This document shows, piece by piece, positions 35,085 through 43,679 of a stretch of 64,000 bases of DNA (its first letter is position 1; each line of letters begins with the position of its first letter). Source of the stretch: an uncultured Eubacterium sp. (GTDB lineage: Bacteria > Bacillota > Clostridia > Peptostreptococcales > Anaerovoracaceae); assembly GCA_900543485.1 (NCBI GenBank), contig UQRM01000009.1, positions 28,165 through 92,164 on the forward strand, written 5' to 3'. A program made the translations under genes and the position numbers. The notes beneath the pieces are model-generated. The model had not been told where the DNA came from, did no database searches, and was given only the letters and a program-made list of their open reading frames with translations.

Positions 35085-36707
35085 ATGAACTTTCTTGAAT
35101 TATCATTCTGGTCCGTTATACCTCCACTGCTGACTATCTTTCTTGTACTGAAGACCCGAAAGATCCTCCTTTCCATGGCTGTAGGTATAACGCTGGGATG
35201 CTTCATCCTGGGTAAATTCAACCCGATAAACGCACTTAAACATTTCGACAGCATATTTATAGGAACATACAACGAAGACGGGACGCTCACTCCCGGCTCC
35301 ATCACTACACCTGACAACCTGATGGTTCTTCTGTCCATGGTGATAATAGGGGCCTTGATAGGACTTCTCGTGAAGTCGGGCGGCTCTCATGCATTTGCGG
35401 AATACATGGCAAGACGCATCAACAGCAAGAAGCGCGCGGGCCTGATGACGTGCCTCCTGGGCACCCTGCTGATGATCGATGACTATTTCGACAATCTGAC
35501 TACCGGTGCTACCATGAGAGCAATATCCGATAAGAACAGCGTTCCTCGCGAGAAGCTTTCATATTACATAGACTCGACGGTATGCGGCATCAATTCCATA
35601 TCACCTATATCCAGTTGGTCAGCATTTCTGGCAGGCCTCCTGGCGACGGGAATGGCCACTGCGGGTCTGGAGGGCAATTCCTACCAGCTCCTGCTCAGAT
35701 CCATCCCGTACAACTTTTTCATATTCGTCTGTCTTGTAATGGTTTACTGCGTAGCGGCTTTCAACCTCAATATAGGGCCTATGGCCCGCGCCGAAAAGAG
35801 AGCCGCTACGACAGGAAAGCTGTTAGAGCATTCATTCAGCGGCGATTCGGACGAAGAAGCTTCATACGATGAGCTGGAGCCTGCAAAGGGCAAGCCTGTG
35901 GATCTGATATTCCCTATAACGCTGCTGATCTGCCTCGTACTTTTCTTCATGCTCTACACCGGCGGCTTTTTCACCCACTACGATTTGATGCAGACAGTAA
36001 GCCAGATGGAGGGCATACGCTCCCTCATGTATGGTCTGGTATTTACAATAATAATCACCGCCATATATCTTAGGATAAGAAATACGGCGCCGTTCACAGA
36101 GCTGGCAAGCGCCGCTTTCGTAGGAATAAAATCGATACTTTACGCGAACCTTGTTCTCATACTGGGATGGACGCTGGGAGGGGTTTCCGAATCTCTCGGT
36201 ATAACTCAGTTCCTCATATCAGTATTCCAGGGAAACATCCCTCCTGTGTTCACGCCAGCTATCCTGTTCCTCCTGTGTGCAGCCACAGCGTTCGCCATCG
36301 GTGGCGGATGGACGACTTTTGCCATCATGATACCTGTAGTCGTGCCGTTCGCAGTAGCTACGGATGCCGACATGCTCCTGTGCATCTCGGCCATAATCGG
36401 CGGAGCCGGGATGGGCGCCACATGCTCACCGCTGGCTGATACATCTATTGTCTCAGCTACATCGGGAGAGCTGTCCATCATAGATCACATAAAGACCCAG
36501 GCGCCTTATTCCATCATATGCGGCGTGATCGCGCTGGCAGGATATCTGGTGGCCGGGTTCACCGAGACCCTTGTTTTCGGTTACATAGTGGTAGCACCCC
36601 TCTTTATTATCAGTGTGGCTATCATGAAGAAGATCAGCCTGAGAGAAGCTGTCCTGCCATTTTCCACAGATACGGAAAGAAGCAATCAACAGTTATCTGT
36701 TGAATAG
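35085..36707 (+). CDS. NhaC-family antiporter
   Basis: The 540-residue, 12-14 helix membrane protein has the NhaC-type core: MIIGALIGLLVKSGGSHAFAEYMARRI, LLGTLLMIDDYFDNLTTGATMRAISD (acidic pair inside a helix, near residues 130-135), GINSISPISSWSAFLAGL, and FAIGGGWTTFAIMIPVVVPFA near the C-terminal half. The family covers Na+/H+ antiporters and also lactate/malate and arginine/ornithine-like exchangers, so the substrate is open. A hydrophilic cytoplasmic loop of about 60 residues (AEKRAATTGKLLE ... LEPAKGKPV) splits the two halves. It is transcribed alone, with a terminator at 36725-36770. Confidence 0.87.
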   Translation: MNFLELSFWSVIPPLLTIFLVLKTRKILLSMAVGITLGCFILGKFNPINALKHFDSIFIGTYNEDGTLTPGSITTPDNLMVLLSMVIIGALIGLLVKSGGSHAFAEYMARRINSKKRAGLMTCLLGTLLMIDDYFDNLTTGATMRAISDKNSVPREKLSYYIDSTVCGINSISPISSWSAFLAGLLATGMATAGLEGNSYQLLLRSIPYNFFIFVCLVMVYCVAAFNLNIGPMARAEKRAATTGKLLEHSFSGDSDEEASYDELEPAKGKPVDLIFPITLLICLVLFFMLYTGGFFTHYDLMQTVSQMEGIRSLMYGLVFTIIITAIYLRIRNTAPFTELASAAFVGIKSILYANLVLILGWTLGGVSESLGITQFLISVFQGNIPPVFTPAILFLLCAATAFAIGGGWTTFAIMIPVVVPFAVATDADMLLCISAIIGGAGMGATCSPLADTSIVSATSGELSIIDHIKTQAPYSIICGVIALAGYLVAGFTETLVFGYIVVAPLFIISVAIMKKISLREAVLPFSTDTERSNQQLSVE

Positions 36708-36724
36708 TCATACTCTTTACTCCT

Positions 36725-36770
36725 AAACAGCACGAGCCCCGGCAATGCGCCGAGGCTCGTGCTTGTTTAT
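36725..36770 (+). terminator. Terminator after the NhaC-type gene
   Basis: AACAGCACGAGCC pairs with GGCTCGTGCTTGTTT around CCCGGCAATGCGCCGA, ending in a short T-run. Confidence 0.8.
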
Positions 36771-36797
36771 GTCATATCACGTTACTACTGCTTTCCT

Positions 36798-36923
36798 TCA
36801 CGTCTTTTTAATCGTACCTGTTTCGCTCCATCCGGAGAAAGACCAGGTTCCAATGACATTGCCGTCACTGTCCTTTTCCTCGATAACCGTATCAGATGTA
36901 ACAGATATTGGCCGCAGTGGAGA
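36798..36923 (-). pseudogene. Possible remnant of a surface-protein (adhesin/pilin) repeat
   Basis: A 41-codon open stretch on the minus strand reads RPISVTSDTVIEEKDSDG then NVIGTWSFSGWSETGTIKKT and stops. The pattern of DTVxEEKDxDGNVxGTWxFxGW resembles beta-sheet repeats of Gram-positive cell-wall adhesins (SHIRT/Cna-B or Listeria-repeat-like). No start codon with a ribosome site precedes it, and a stop lies directly upstream, so it would be a decayed fragment. The similarity is from memory, so confidence is modest. Confidence 0.4.
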
Positions 36924-36937
36924 TCATAAACATGAGC

Positions 36938-36975
36938 AACAAAAAACCTGGCGCATTCCCGCTGACCCAGGTTTT
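36938..36975 (-). terminator. Terminator of the fhs-fchA-folD operon
   Basis: AAAACCTGG pairs with CCAGGTTTT on the minus strand, followed by TTGTTGC. It lies about 15 bases after the folD stop. Confidence 0.85.
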
Positions 36976-36990
36976 CAAATTAAAGATATT

Positions 36991-37839
36991 CTATTTTTCC
37001 GCTGCTTCCACCACGTGCTTCATCAGCACCGCTGTGGTAACGCTGCCGACTCCCCCCGGAACAGGTGTGATAGCGGCAGCGGCAGTTGCCGCATTATCAA
37101 AGTCTACGTCGCCGCACATCCTTCCGTCATCGTCGACATTGATACCAACATCTACGATGATCTGGTTTTTCCCCAGGATATCTTTCTTTATCATCCTGCT
37201 CTTCCCAACAGCCGCTATCACGATATCGGCCGTGCTGGCGATAGACCTGAGGTCTTCCTCTCTCGTCCTGCTGTGGCAGATGGTCACTGTGGCGTTTTTT
37301 CGCATGGACATCATGGCCACAGGCCTGCCGATGACTAGGCTCCTGCCGATGACTGCCATTCGCTTCCCTTCCAGCTCGCACCCGTAATGTTCCAGCAATT
37401 CCATGCAAGCCTCCGCCGTACACGGCGGAAATCCCGTATCACGGTCCATGAAAACGCCTGCCATCGATCCGGCCGTTATCCCGTCCACATCTTTTTCAGG
37501 CGCCAGAACCTCACACACTACGCGCTCATCGATGTGAGACGGAAGCGGCCTGAATATCAGCACGCCGTGAATGTGTTCATCGTCGTTGAGCTTCACGATC
37601 TCATCTACCAGCTCCCGCTGGGATATCTTCGCGTCGTACACGAACTGCCTCACCGTGATCCCCAGCTCAAAGGCCCGCTTCACGGCTCCGCGCTCGTAAG
37701 CCATATCCTCTGGATTTTCCCCCAGTCTGACTATAGCCAGAGTCGGGAAGATCCCCCGCTTTTTCAATTCGTTGACCTTCTTTGACGTCTTTTCCGAAAG
37801 GCTGTCGGAAACAGCCTTTCCTCTCAACAATTCTGCCAT
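36991..37839 (-). CDS. folD: FolD-family methylene-THF dehydrogenase lacking cyclohydrolase residues
   Basis: The 282-residue protein is a full FolD fold: GIFPTLAIVRLGENPEDMAY at the N terminus, APEKDVDGI (Asp of KDVDG kept), GFPPCTAEACMELLEHYG, the NAD(P) site VIGRSLVIGRPVAMM, and PVPGGVGSVTTAVLMKHV. Two residues essential for the cyclohydrolase step in bifunctional FolD are replaced. The lysine of YxxxK is alanine (YERGA, about residue 54), and the glutamine of VQLPLP is phenylalanine (IFRPLP). The enzyme is therefore probably a dehydrogenase only, oxidising or reducing methylene-THF. The adjacent FchA would do the cyclohydrolase step. The ATG at 37839 has GGGG seven bases upstream; it follows fchA by 11 bases. 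Confidence 0.92.
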   Translation of the reverse strand: MAELLRGKAVSDSLSEKTSKKVNELKKRGIFPTLAIVRLGENPEDMAYERGAVKRAFELGITVRQFVYDAKISQRELVDEIVKLNDDEHIHGVLIFRPLPSHIDERVVCEVLAPEKDVDGITAGSMAGVFMDRDTGFPPCTAEACMELLEHYGCELEGKRMAVIGRSLVIGRPVAMMSMRKNATVTICHSRTREEDLRSIASTADIVIAAVGKSRMIKKDILGKNQIIVDVGINVDDDGRMCGDVDFDNAATAAAAITPVPGGVGSVTTAVLMKHVVEAAEK

Positions 37840-37850
37840 CAACCTACCCC

Positions 37851-38483
37851 TTACTTTCTCAAACCTTCCACGACTTTCCCAAAGACTTCGTCCGCCATCT
37901 TCTCATACTTGTCCAGGCACGCTTCGCAGGCGGTGTTCAGCTCCTCCGCCCGCTTTCTGTCCTTCATGGATCCCGTATTGATGTAAACGTTGAGGCTGGC
38001 CGCCTGCATGGCGCCTTTACACAGTATGGCGCTGGCTCCCGCATCGCTTACGGCAAGGCGTGACCCTTTCTCGGCGAAGCGACCGGCCAGTTCCACGGCC
38101 CTGCCGCATCGTTCCATTATGTCCAGCGGTACCTGACAGGCGTTGTTGAGGGCTGTCTCCAGCAGCTCATCCTTACGCTTTTTCTCTTCTTCCGTTTCAG
38201 CTTTCATACCGTAAAGCTCCGACAGCGGCTTGAATATGTCTATATCGGCCTGTACCAGATCCATCAGATCCTGTCGCAGCCTGTCGGCCTCTTCTGCCAG
38301 GCGTATCATCTCTTCTTCCACATCCGCGTACTTTTTCTTTCCTATAGTAAGAGACGCCACCATCCTGCCGAGAGCCGCCCCCAGCGCTCCCGCCAGAGCC
38401 GATACACTGCCGCCTCCCGGCACGGGAGCCTTTCCCGCTGTCTCTTCGACAAACTGTCCGCATGTCTTTTCGGTATAAAGCAT
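37851..38483 (-). CDS. fchA: Methenyl-THF cyclohydrolase FchA (cyclodeaminase family)
   Basis: The 210-residue protein matches the cyclodeaminase/cyclohydrolase family (FTCD C-domain): VEETAGKAPVPGGGSVSALAGALGAALGRMVASLT at the N terminus, followed by YADVEEEMIRLAEEADRLRQ and DIDIFKPLSELYGM. The PGGGS loop binds the polyglutamyl folate. In acetogenic and purinolytic clostridia FchA converts formyl-THF to methenyl-THF. Here it lies between fhs and folD with gaps of about ten bases on each side and AGGAGG in front, so the three steps from formate to methylene-THF form one operon. Confidence 0.93.
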   Translation of the reverse strand: MLYTEKTCGQFVEETAGKAPVPGGGSVSALAGALGAALGRMVASLTIGKKKYADVEEEMIRLAEEADRLRQDLMDLVQADIDIFKPLSELYGMKAETEEEKKRKDELLETALNNACQVPLDIMERCGRAVELAGRFAEKGSRLAVSDAGASAILCKGAMQAASLNVYINTGSMKDRKRAEELNTACEACLDKYEKMADEVFGKVVEGLRK

Positions 38484-38491
38484 ATATCCTC

Positions 38492-40168
38492 CTAGAATAA
38501 TCCTGATATCTTTCCTGTCTTGTCTACGTCTATTTTTTCCGCCGCAGGTCTCTTAGGCAGACCCGGCATCGTCATTATATCACCGGTAAGGGCTACGATA
38601 AAGCCCGCTCCCGCCGAAACCTTGAGATTTCTAACCGTCAGTGTGAAGCCCTTCGGCGCCCCCAGCAGCGTCTGATCGTCGGAAAAGCTGTACTGTGTCT
38701 TGGCGACGCAGATCGGCAGATCTCCAAATCCCAGCGACTCAAGCTGTTTGAGCTGCTTCATGGCAGCCGGGAGGATATTTATATCGTCGGCGTGATAAAC
38801 TTTCTGAGCTATAGCTCTTATCTTCTCCTCGATGGACATGTCGAGGCTGTAAGCGAAATCGAAGCTGTTAGGCTCTTCGCAGAGTCTTACGACTTCCTTC
38901 GCCAGAGCAACACCGCCTTCGCCGCCTTTTCCCCATACTTCACTGAGTGCAACATTTACACCCAGTTCACGGCACTTATCCTCTACCAGCTTCAGCTCAG
39001 CTTCCGTATCCGTAGGGAATCTGTTGATGGCCACTACCGCCGGTAGCCCATAGACCTGCGTGATATTGCCTACGTGCTGCAGCAGGTTAGGAAGGCCCTT
39101 TTCCAAAGCGCCGAGATTTTCCTTCCCCAGGTCCGCCTTGGCAACGCCTCCGTGATGCTTCAGTGCTCTCACCGTAGCTACCACGACTACTGCCGACGGT
39201 CTTATGCCGGACATCCTGCACTTTATATCCAGGAATTTTTCAGCTCCCAGATCAGCACCGAAACCAGCCTCCGTAACGACATAATCGGCCATCTTCATGG
39301 CCATCCTCGTAGCCATCACAGAATTGCACCCGTGAGCGATATTTGCGAAAGGCCCGCCATGTATAAAGGCCGGGGTATGTTCCAGTGTCTGCACCAGGTT
39401 AGGCTTGAGGGCGTCCTTGAGGAGCGCCGCCATCGCCCCCTGAGCGTTGAGCTGCCCCGCCGTCACCGGCTCATCGTCGTAGCTGTAGCCGACGATGATG
39501 CTGGCTATCCTCTTTTTGAGATCTTCTATGTCGCTGGACAGGCAGAGTATCGCCATGATCTCACTGGCTACCGTGATGTCGAAGCCGTCCTCTCTCGGAG
39601 TCCCGTTGGCCTTGCCGCCGAGACCATCGGTGATGAATCTGAGCTGTCTGTCGTTCATGTCGACGCATCGCTTCCAGGTGATCCTTCTCGGATCGATCCT
39701 CAGCTCATTCCCCTGCTGTATGTGATTGTCCAGCATAGCCGCCAGCAGATTGTTGGCGGCTCCTATGGCATGCATATCTCCCGTGAAGTGGAGATTTATA
39801 TCTTCCATCGGCACCACCTGAGCGTAACCGCCGCCGGCAGCCCCGCCTTTAACACCGAAAACCGGCCCCAGGGACGGCTCTCTCAGTGCCACCAGTACGT
39901 TCTTATCTATCCTCTTGAGGGCGTCCGCCAGACCTACCGTGGTAGTTGTCTTCCCTTCTCCCGCCGGTGTCGGAGATATAGCCGTCACCAGGATGACCTT
40001 GCCGTCAGGCGAATCCTTCTTATCCTCCAGCAGATTGTAATCGACCTTCGCCTTGTAGTTCCCGTAAAGCTCAATGTATTTTCTGTCCAGGCCGGCGGAA
40101 TCCGCTATTTCCATGATATTTTTCATTTCCGTTTCCTGAGCAATCTGAATATCGCTTTTAATCTCCAT
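38492..40168 (-). CDS. fhs: Formate--tetrahydrofolate ligase
   Basis: The 558-residue enzyme has the expected length and motifs: P-loop [23 protein letters not shown] (about residues 60-82), [44 protein letters not shown], and [18 protein letters not shown]. It activates formate with ATP onto THF, feeding purines, serine/glycine exchange or the methyl branch of the Wood-Ljungdahl pathway. The ATG at 40168 has GGAG six bases upstream; ten further in-frame codons lack a ribosome site. It is the first gene of the fhs-fchA-folD operon behind a short structured leader. Confidence 0.97.
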   Translation of the reverse strand: MEIKSDIQIAQETEMKNIMEIADSAGLDRKYIELYGNYKAKVDYNLLEDKKDSPDGKVILVTAISPTPAGEGKTTTTVGLADALKRIDKNVLVALREPSLGPVFGVKGGAAGGGYAQVVPMEDINLHFTGDMHAIGAANNLLAAMLDNHIQQGNELRIDPRRITWKRCVDMNDRQLRFITDGLGGKANGTPREDGFDITVASEIMAILCLSSDIEDLKKRIASIIVGYSYDDEPVTAGQLNAQGAMAALLKDALKPNLVQTLEHTPAFIHGGPFANIAHGCNSVMATRMAMKMADYVVTEAGFGADLGAEKFLDIKCRMSGIRPSAVVVVATVRALKHHGGVAKADLGKENLGALEKGLPNLLQHVGNITQVYGLPAVVAINRFPTDTEAELKLVEDKCRELGVNVALSEVWGKGGEGGVALAKEVVRLCEEPNSFDFAYSLDMSIEEKIRAIAQKVYHADDINILPAAMKQLKQLESLGFGDLPICVAKTQYSFSDDQTLLGAPKGFTLTVRNLKVSAGAGFIVALTGDIMTMPGLPKRPAAEKIDVDKTGKISGLF

Positions 40169-40217
40169 TTCATTCTCCTTTTTCAATCCAAAATTCAAAC
40201 AATGTAAAATGCGAAAA

Positions 40218-40283
40218 GAGCCAACGATCCGGGCTCTTCAGCCCAGACGGTCGGCTCACTCTTACATTATACTCCACGTGGTC
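40218..40283 (-). promoter_or_regulatory. Promoter and 5' hairpin leader of fhs
   Basis: TATAAT (40271-40266) has a palindrome CCACGTGG directly upstream (40281-40274). The predicted start of RNA near 40259 is followed at once by an 18-bp imperfect stem: GAGCCGACCGTCTGGGCT pairs with AGCCCGGATCGTTGGCTC around GAAG (40257-40218), then TTTT. No clear -35 box is seen. The hairpin could stabilise the 5' end or act as an attenuator; the palindrome could be a repressor or activator site. These roles are inference. Confidence 0.55.
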
Positions 40284-40364
40284 GATTCCACTTGATTACC
40301 GTCAGTCGTATAACGATTTTATCTTATCATGAAAATCCGGTTTCTGCAAGAGAAACTCCCCTCT

Positions 40365-40853
40365 TTACATGACCTTCAGCTTCTCATCATGATCTATCAA
40401 TATGTTTTTAACGATTTCCATGTCGGTCTTCAGACCATCTATCTCCTCCGCTTTCGCGACATAACGATCATATGTACTGACATAACATGACTCGATATTA
40501 TGCAGCCTCGGCACCACATCGTTTTCCAATACCAGCTCGACCCGCTCGATTCGCCGTCCCATCTGATCAATACTGCCTTCCACCCGAGTAAGTCTTCGGT
40601 CCACTTCAGCAAGCTGCCGGTCGATTCCTTCGAACCTTTTATCTATTTGCTCGAATCGCTTATCGACATCATCAAGTCGTTTATCCACCTGAACAAGTCG
40701 TTTTTCAACCTTATCGAGTCGCTTATCCATATAAATAAGCCGTTGATCCATCCTATCAAATCTCTGCTCCATCTGGTCGAATCTGAAATCTATAGGCTTC
40801 AGCTTCTCATCCAATAGATTCGATAACATCAGCATATCTTCCCGCGCCATCAT
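40365..40853 (-). CDS. Coiled-coil heptad-repeat protein
   Basis: The protein of about 162 residues has no recognised enzyme fold. Residues about 20-110 are near-perfect heptads of the form D-K-R-L-x-x-V (for example DKRLDKVEKRLVQVDKRLDD), built on 21-bp DNA repeats, and should form a long parallel coiled coil. The N terminus (MMAREDMLMLSNLLDEKLKP) and C terminus (LKTDMEIVKNILIDHDEKLKVM) are also helical. Similar proteins are common beside phage or regulatory genes in Firmicutes, but no function is known. A GGAGG about 11 bases before ATG 40853 sets the start. It stands alone between fhs and rnhB. Confidence 0.7.
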   Translation of the reverse strand: MMAREDMLMLSNLLDEKLKPIDFRFDQMEQRFDRMDQRLIYMDKRLDKVEKRLVQVDKRLDDVDKRFEQIDKRFEGIDRQLAEVDRRLTRVEGSIDQMGRRIERVELVLENDVVPRLHNIESCYVSTYDRYVAKAEEIDGLKTDMEIVKNILIDHDEKLKVM

Positions 40854-41009
40854 GATAAGAAACGCCTCCTTTCCTTCCCCTCTTCTCATGTTTTGATTAT
40901 ATCATATCATCTCGCATTTGCAAGGAAAGTTTTTGGTATTTTTTTATATTTTTTTCTTTTTTTACCATATATTCAGATATCATCCCGCTGCAAAACGAAA
41001 CAAAATCCT

Positions 41010-41657
41010 CTACAGCACCTTCTTCAAAAACGTCTTCCTGTGTATAGGGCAGATCCCCTGCCTGGCGATGCCTTCATAGTGCTGCTTTGTCCCATACCCC
41101 TTGTTCTTCTCGAATCCGTAGCCGGGATATTCCTCCGCATAAGCAACCATCATCCTGTCTCTGGTTACCTTTGCCACAATAGATGCGGCAGCGACGGCCA
41201 GTATCTTGGAGTCGCCTTTTATCACCGCTTCCTGGGGCAGTTTCAGATCATTTATCTTTACAGCATCGAATATGACGTAATCAATGCCCTCCAGTTTCCC
41301 GGAAAGATCCGCTATGGCATCCTTCATGGCCAGCTTCGTCGCCTGAAGGATGTTGATTTCATCGATGGTACTGTGATCGGCCATTCCAATCCCCCATGCC
41401 ACAGCTTTTTCCAAGATAACATCAAACAGCTCTTCCCGCCGCTTTTCCGACAGCTTCTTCGAATCGTCTATTCCCAATACATCAAAATCCTCCGGCAGCA
41501 CTACCGCCGCGGCCACCACAGGACCTGCCAGAGGGCCTCTCCCCACTTCATCTACTCCCGCGATATTGACATATCCCTGTCGGTGGAGCTCCGTTTCCCG
41601 CGCTTTCATTTCCTTCAGTCGCTCTTGCTGCTTTTTCAGTCGCTCCTGCTTCGTCAT
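41010..41657 (-). CDS. rnhB: Ribonuclease HII
   Basis: The 215-residue enzyme has the RNase HII signature VNIAGVDEVGRGPLAGPVVAAAVVLP (about residues 27-52, with the catalytic Asp-Glu pair), the third acid in DYVIFDAVKINDLKLP, and VAAASIVAKVTRDRMM. It removes ribonucleotides and RNA primers from DNA. The N terminus has an extra charged helix (KKQQERLKEMKARETELH) seen in many Firmicutes. Its start overlaps the rbgA stop by four bases. Confidence 0.96.
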   Translation of the reverse strand: MTKQERLKKQQERLKEMKARETELHRQGYVNIAGVDEVGRGPLAGPVVAAAVVLPEDFDVLGIDDSKKLSEKRREELFDVILEKAVAWGIGMADHSTIDEINILQATKLAMKDAIADLSGKLEGIDYVIFDAVKINDLKLPQEAVIKGDSKILAVAAASIVAKVTRDRMMVAYAEEYPGYGFEKNKGYGTKQHYEGIARQGICPIHRKTFLKKVL

Positions 41658-42520
41658 GGTCGTACATCCTTCTCGCCCACCATATCACGGGGCTTTTCCA
41701 GCGTTATCCGCCCTATTTTAGCACTCCTGAACTCATCCAGCGTCAGCTTGCCGATGCGCTCGTAATCTATCCTCTTCCCCGGCAGGATACATCCCCTTTT
41801 GACCGCCATATTTTCCATGGTCTCAAGAGGTGTATCGGCTATCCCTTCCAGCTTGTACCGTTCTGCCAGCAGGTCCGGATAATTTTCCGAAAGCACCTCT
41901 ATCAGCTCCATGGCCAGGGTCGGTACATCCAATATCTCGTCCTTTATAGAACCACAGAACGCCAGGTTCCTTCCGGCCTTGGGATCTTCGAACTTGGGCC
42001 ACAGGATACCAGGCGTGTCCATCAGCTGCATGTTATTCTTCAGCTTCAGCCACTGCTTTCCTCTGGTGACCCCCGGCCTGTCTCCCGTCTGGGCGCTCTT
42101 CTTCCCTGTCATCCTGTTTATCAGCGACGACTTTCCTACATTGGGAACGCCTGCTATCATCAGCCGGAAAGGGCGCTGCACAGCGCGCCCCCTGTTCTTC
42201 TCCTCCGACATCTTCTCCAGTATTCGAAACAGTTCTTTGGCTCCCGCCCCGCTGACACAGTTCATAGAAATGGCTGCAAAGCCTTCACTCCCGAAGTATT
42301 CCCTCCACTGCCTGCTGACATTTTCATCAGCCAGATCGCTCTTGTTCAACACGATGATGCGCGGCTTATCCTTTATCAACTGGTCGATTATGGGATTCCT
42401 GCTGGAAACAGGGATCCTGGCGTCTATCACCTCAATGACCACGTCTACAAGCTTGAGGTTTTCCTTTATCAGTTCCCTCGTCTTTTTCATATGACCGGGA
42501 TACCAGTTTATGTTCTCCAT
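41654..42520 (-). CDS. rbgA: Ribosome biogenesis GTPase RbgA (YlqF)
   Basis: The 288-residue protein has circularly permuted GTPase motifs: G4 as VLNKSDLA (about 58-65), then G1 as AGVPNVGKSSLINRM (about 126-140), G3 as LMDTPGILWP, and a C-terminal domain with CILPGKRIDYERIGKLTLDEFRSAKIG. The N-terminal NWYPGHMKKTRE is the YlqF hallmark. RbgA acts late in 50S subunit assembly. The rbgA-rnhB order with ATGA overlap is the conserved Firmicute arrangement; rplS, its usual third neighbour, lies two genes upstream here. Confidence 0.95.
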   Translation of the reverse strand: MENINWYPGHMKKTRELIKENLKLVDVVIEVIDARIPVSSRNPIIDQLIKDKPRIIVLNKSDLADENVSRQWREYFGSEGFAAISMNCVSGAGAKELFRILEKMSEEKNRGRAVQRPFRLMIAGVPNVGKSSLINRMTGKKSAQTGDRPGVTRGKQWLKLKNNMQLMDTPGILWPKFEDPKAGRNLAFCGSIKDEILDVPTLAMELIEVLSENYPDLLAERYKLEGIADTPLETMENMAVKRGCILPGKRIDYERIGKLTLDEFRSAKIGRITLEKPRDMVGEKDVRP

Positions 42521-42530
42521 GATCCACCTC

Positions 42531-43679
42531 TCATTTCGCGAACAGCACCTTCTCTGATTTGTACTGCTTTATCACGTATGTCAATACGGCAGCGATATAA
42601 GCTCCCGTTGAGACTAACATCAGCAATATATCCAACAGCTCTGCCGAGCCATTGTTGACATCGGTGAACACTACCACAAAATTCAGGAACGGCACTATGG
42701 AAAGCAACGGCGAACCTGTCACCCCCATCATGAAGGCTATCATTCCCGGAAAAAAAGAAATGAAAATCAGAGGAGTAAGAGCACTCTGAGCCTCCTTAAA
42801 AGTCTTTGACCTTCCAGCAACAGCGATACATAAGCCACTTATGAACATAGAATAAGCCAGTATCACGAAAATCGCCAGTATTATGCTGACAGGCGAGAAC
42901 ATGATATCTACACCTTCATATATGGAAAACATGCTTTTAGCGATAATCAGGAAAATGATGGCCAGCACCAGACTTACGAGACCCGTCACGGCTGCTGACA
43001 CCGTCACCCCCATGAACTTTCCTACTATTATATCTCTGCTCTTCACAGGAAATGTAAGGAGAGTTTCCAGAGTCCCTCTTTCCCGCTCTCCCGCGGTAGT
43101 ATCGGTAGCCGGATATGTGGCCGATACCGTTATAGCCATTATTATAAACAGAAACGCATAATTCTTGATATATCCCGCAAAGTAATTGTCCCCCTCTATC
43201 ACATTTTCCTCCACCGTCAAGATATCGAACACTGCTTCGGGATCCACTCCTTCGGCAGCCAGATACTCCTGCTGGAGATGCTGTCTGTAAACTTCCAGAT
43301 ATCGTTCTGCCAGCCCTGTCGCATAAGAAGCTGTATCAGAACCGTCACTGTTGATGGTATATGTGTTTCCTTTCTTTGTTATATATAAGTCGATCTCGCC
43401 GTTCTCATAATCGGACGCCAGCTGTTCCGGTGATCCCTGAACCGCTTCTATCTCCATCTGAGACGCCAGTTCTCTTTCCACCTGCGACAGTTCATATCCG
43501 AATCCTATCCTGTTGTACTCTTCTACGCCCTTGTTGATCTGCGACTCGAACAAAGCTGACATCCCTATGATGATCAGCGGGATGAATACCGGTATTATCA
43601 ACATCATCGCCAGCGACTTTCTGTCCCTGAACAGTTCCCTCATTTCTTTTTTAAGTATATTGCCAAGATTACTCTTCAT
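42531..43679 (-). CDS. ABC-2-type exporter permease (NatB-like)
   Basis: The protein of about 382 residues has an N-terminal helix (LAMMLIIPVFIPLIIIGM), a large external domain (about residues 45-165, VEEYNRIGFGYELSQVERELA...), then five helices including YAFLFIIMAITVSATYPATDTTAGERERGTLETLLTFPV. The ERERGT-x-E-x-L-L motif is the hallmark of NatB/ABC-2 sodium or drug exporters. It forms a pair with the ATPase gene it overlaps by 11 bases; ATG 43679 has GGAGG eight bases away. The cargo is unknown. Confidence 0.87.
   Translation of the reverse strand: MKSNLGNILKKEMRELFRDRKSLAMMLIIPVFIPLIIIGMSALFESQINKGVEEYNRIGFGYELSQVERELASQMEIEAVQGSPEQLASDYENGEIDLYITKKGNTYTINSDGSDTASYATGLAERYLEVYRQHLQQEYLAAEGVDPEAVFDILTVEENVIEGDNYFAGYIKNYAFLFIIMAITVSATYPATDTTAGERERGTLETLLTFPVKSRDIIVGKFMGVTVSAAVTGLVSLVLAIIFLIIAKSMFSIYEGVDIMFSPVSIILAIFVILAYSMFISGLCIAVAGRSKTFKEAQSALTPLIFISFFPGMIAFMMGVTGSPLLSIVPFLNFVVVFTDVNNGSAELLDILLMLVSTGAYIAAVLTYVIKQYKSEKVLFAK

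Noticed and set aside
36745..37338. Plus-strand frame opposite folD
   Set aside because: It is explained as the complement of folD codons; the terminators at both ends leave no room for a separate transcript.
40169..40364. Tetrahydrofolate riboswitch upstream of fhs
   Set aside because: The leader is too short and I cannot find the conserved THF riboswitch segments; only a simple hairpin is visible.
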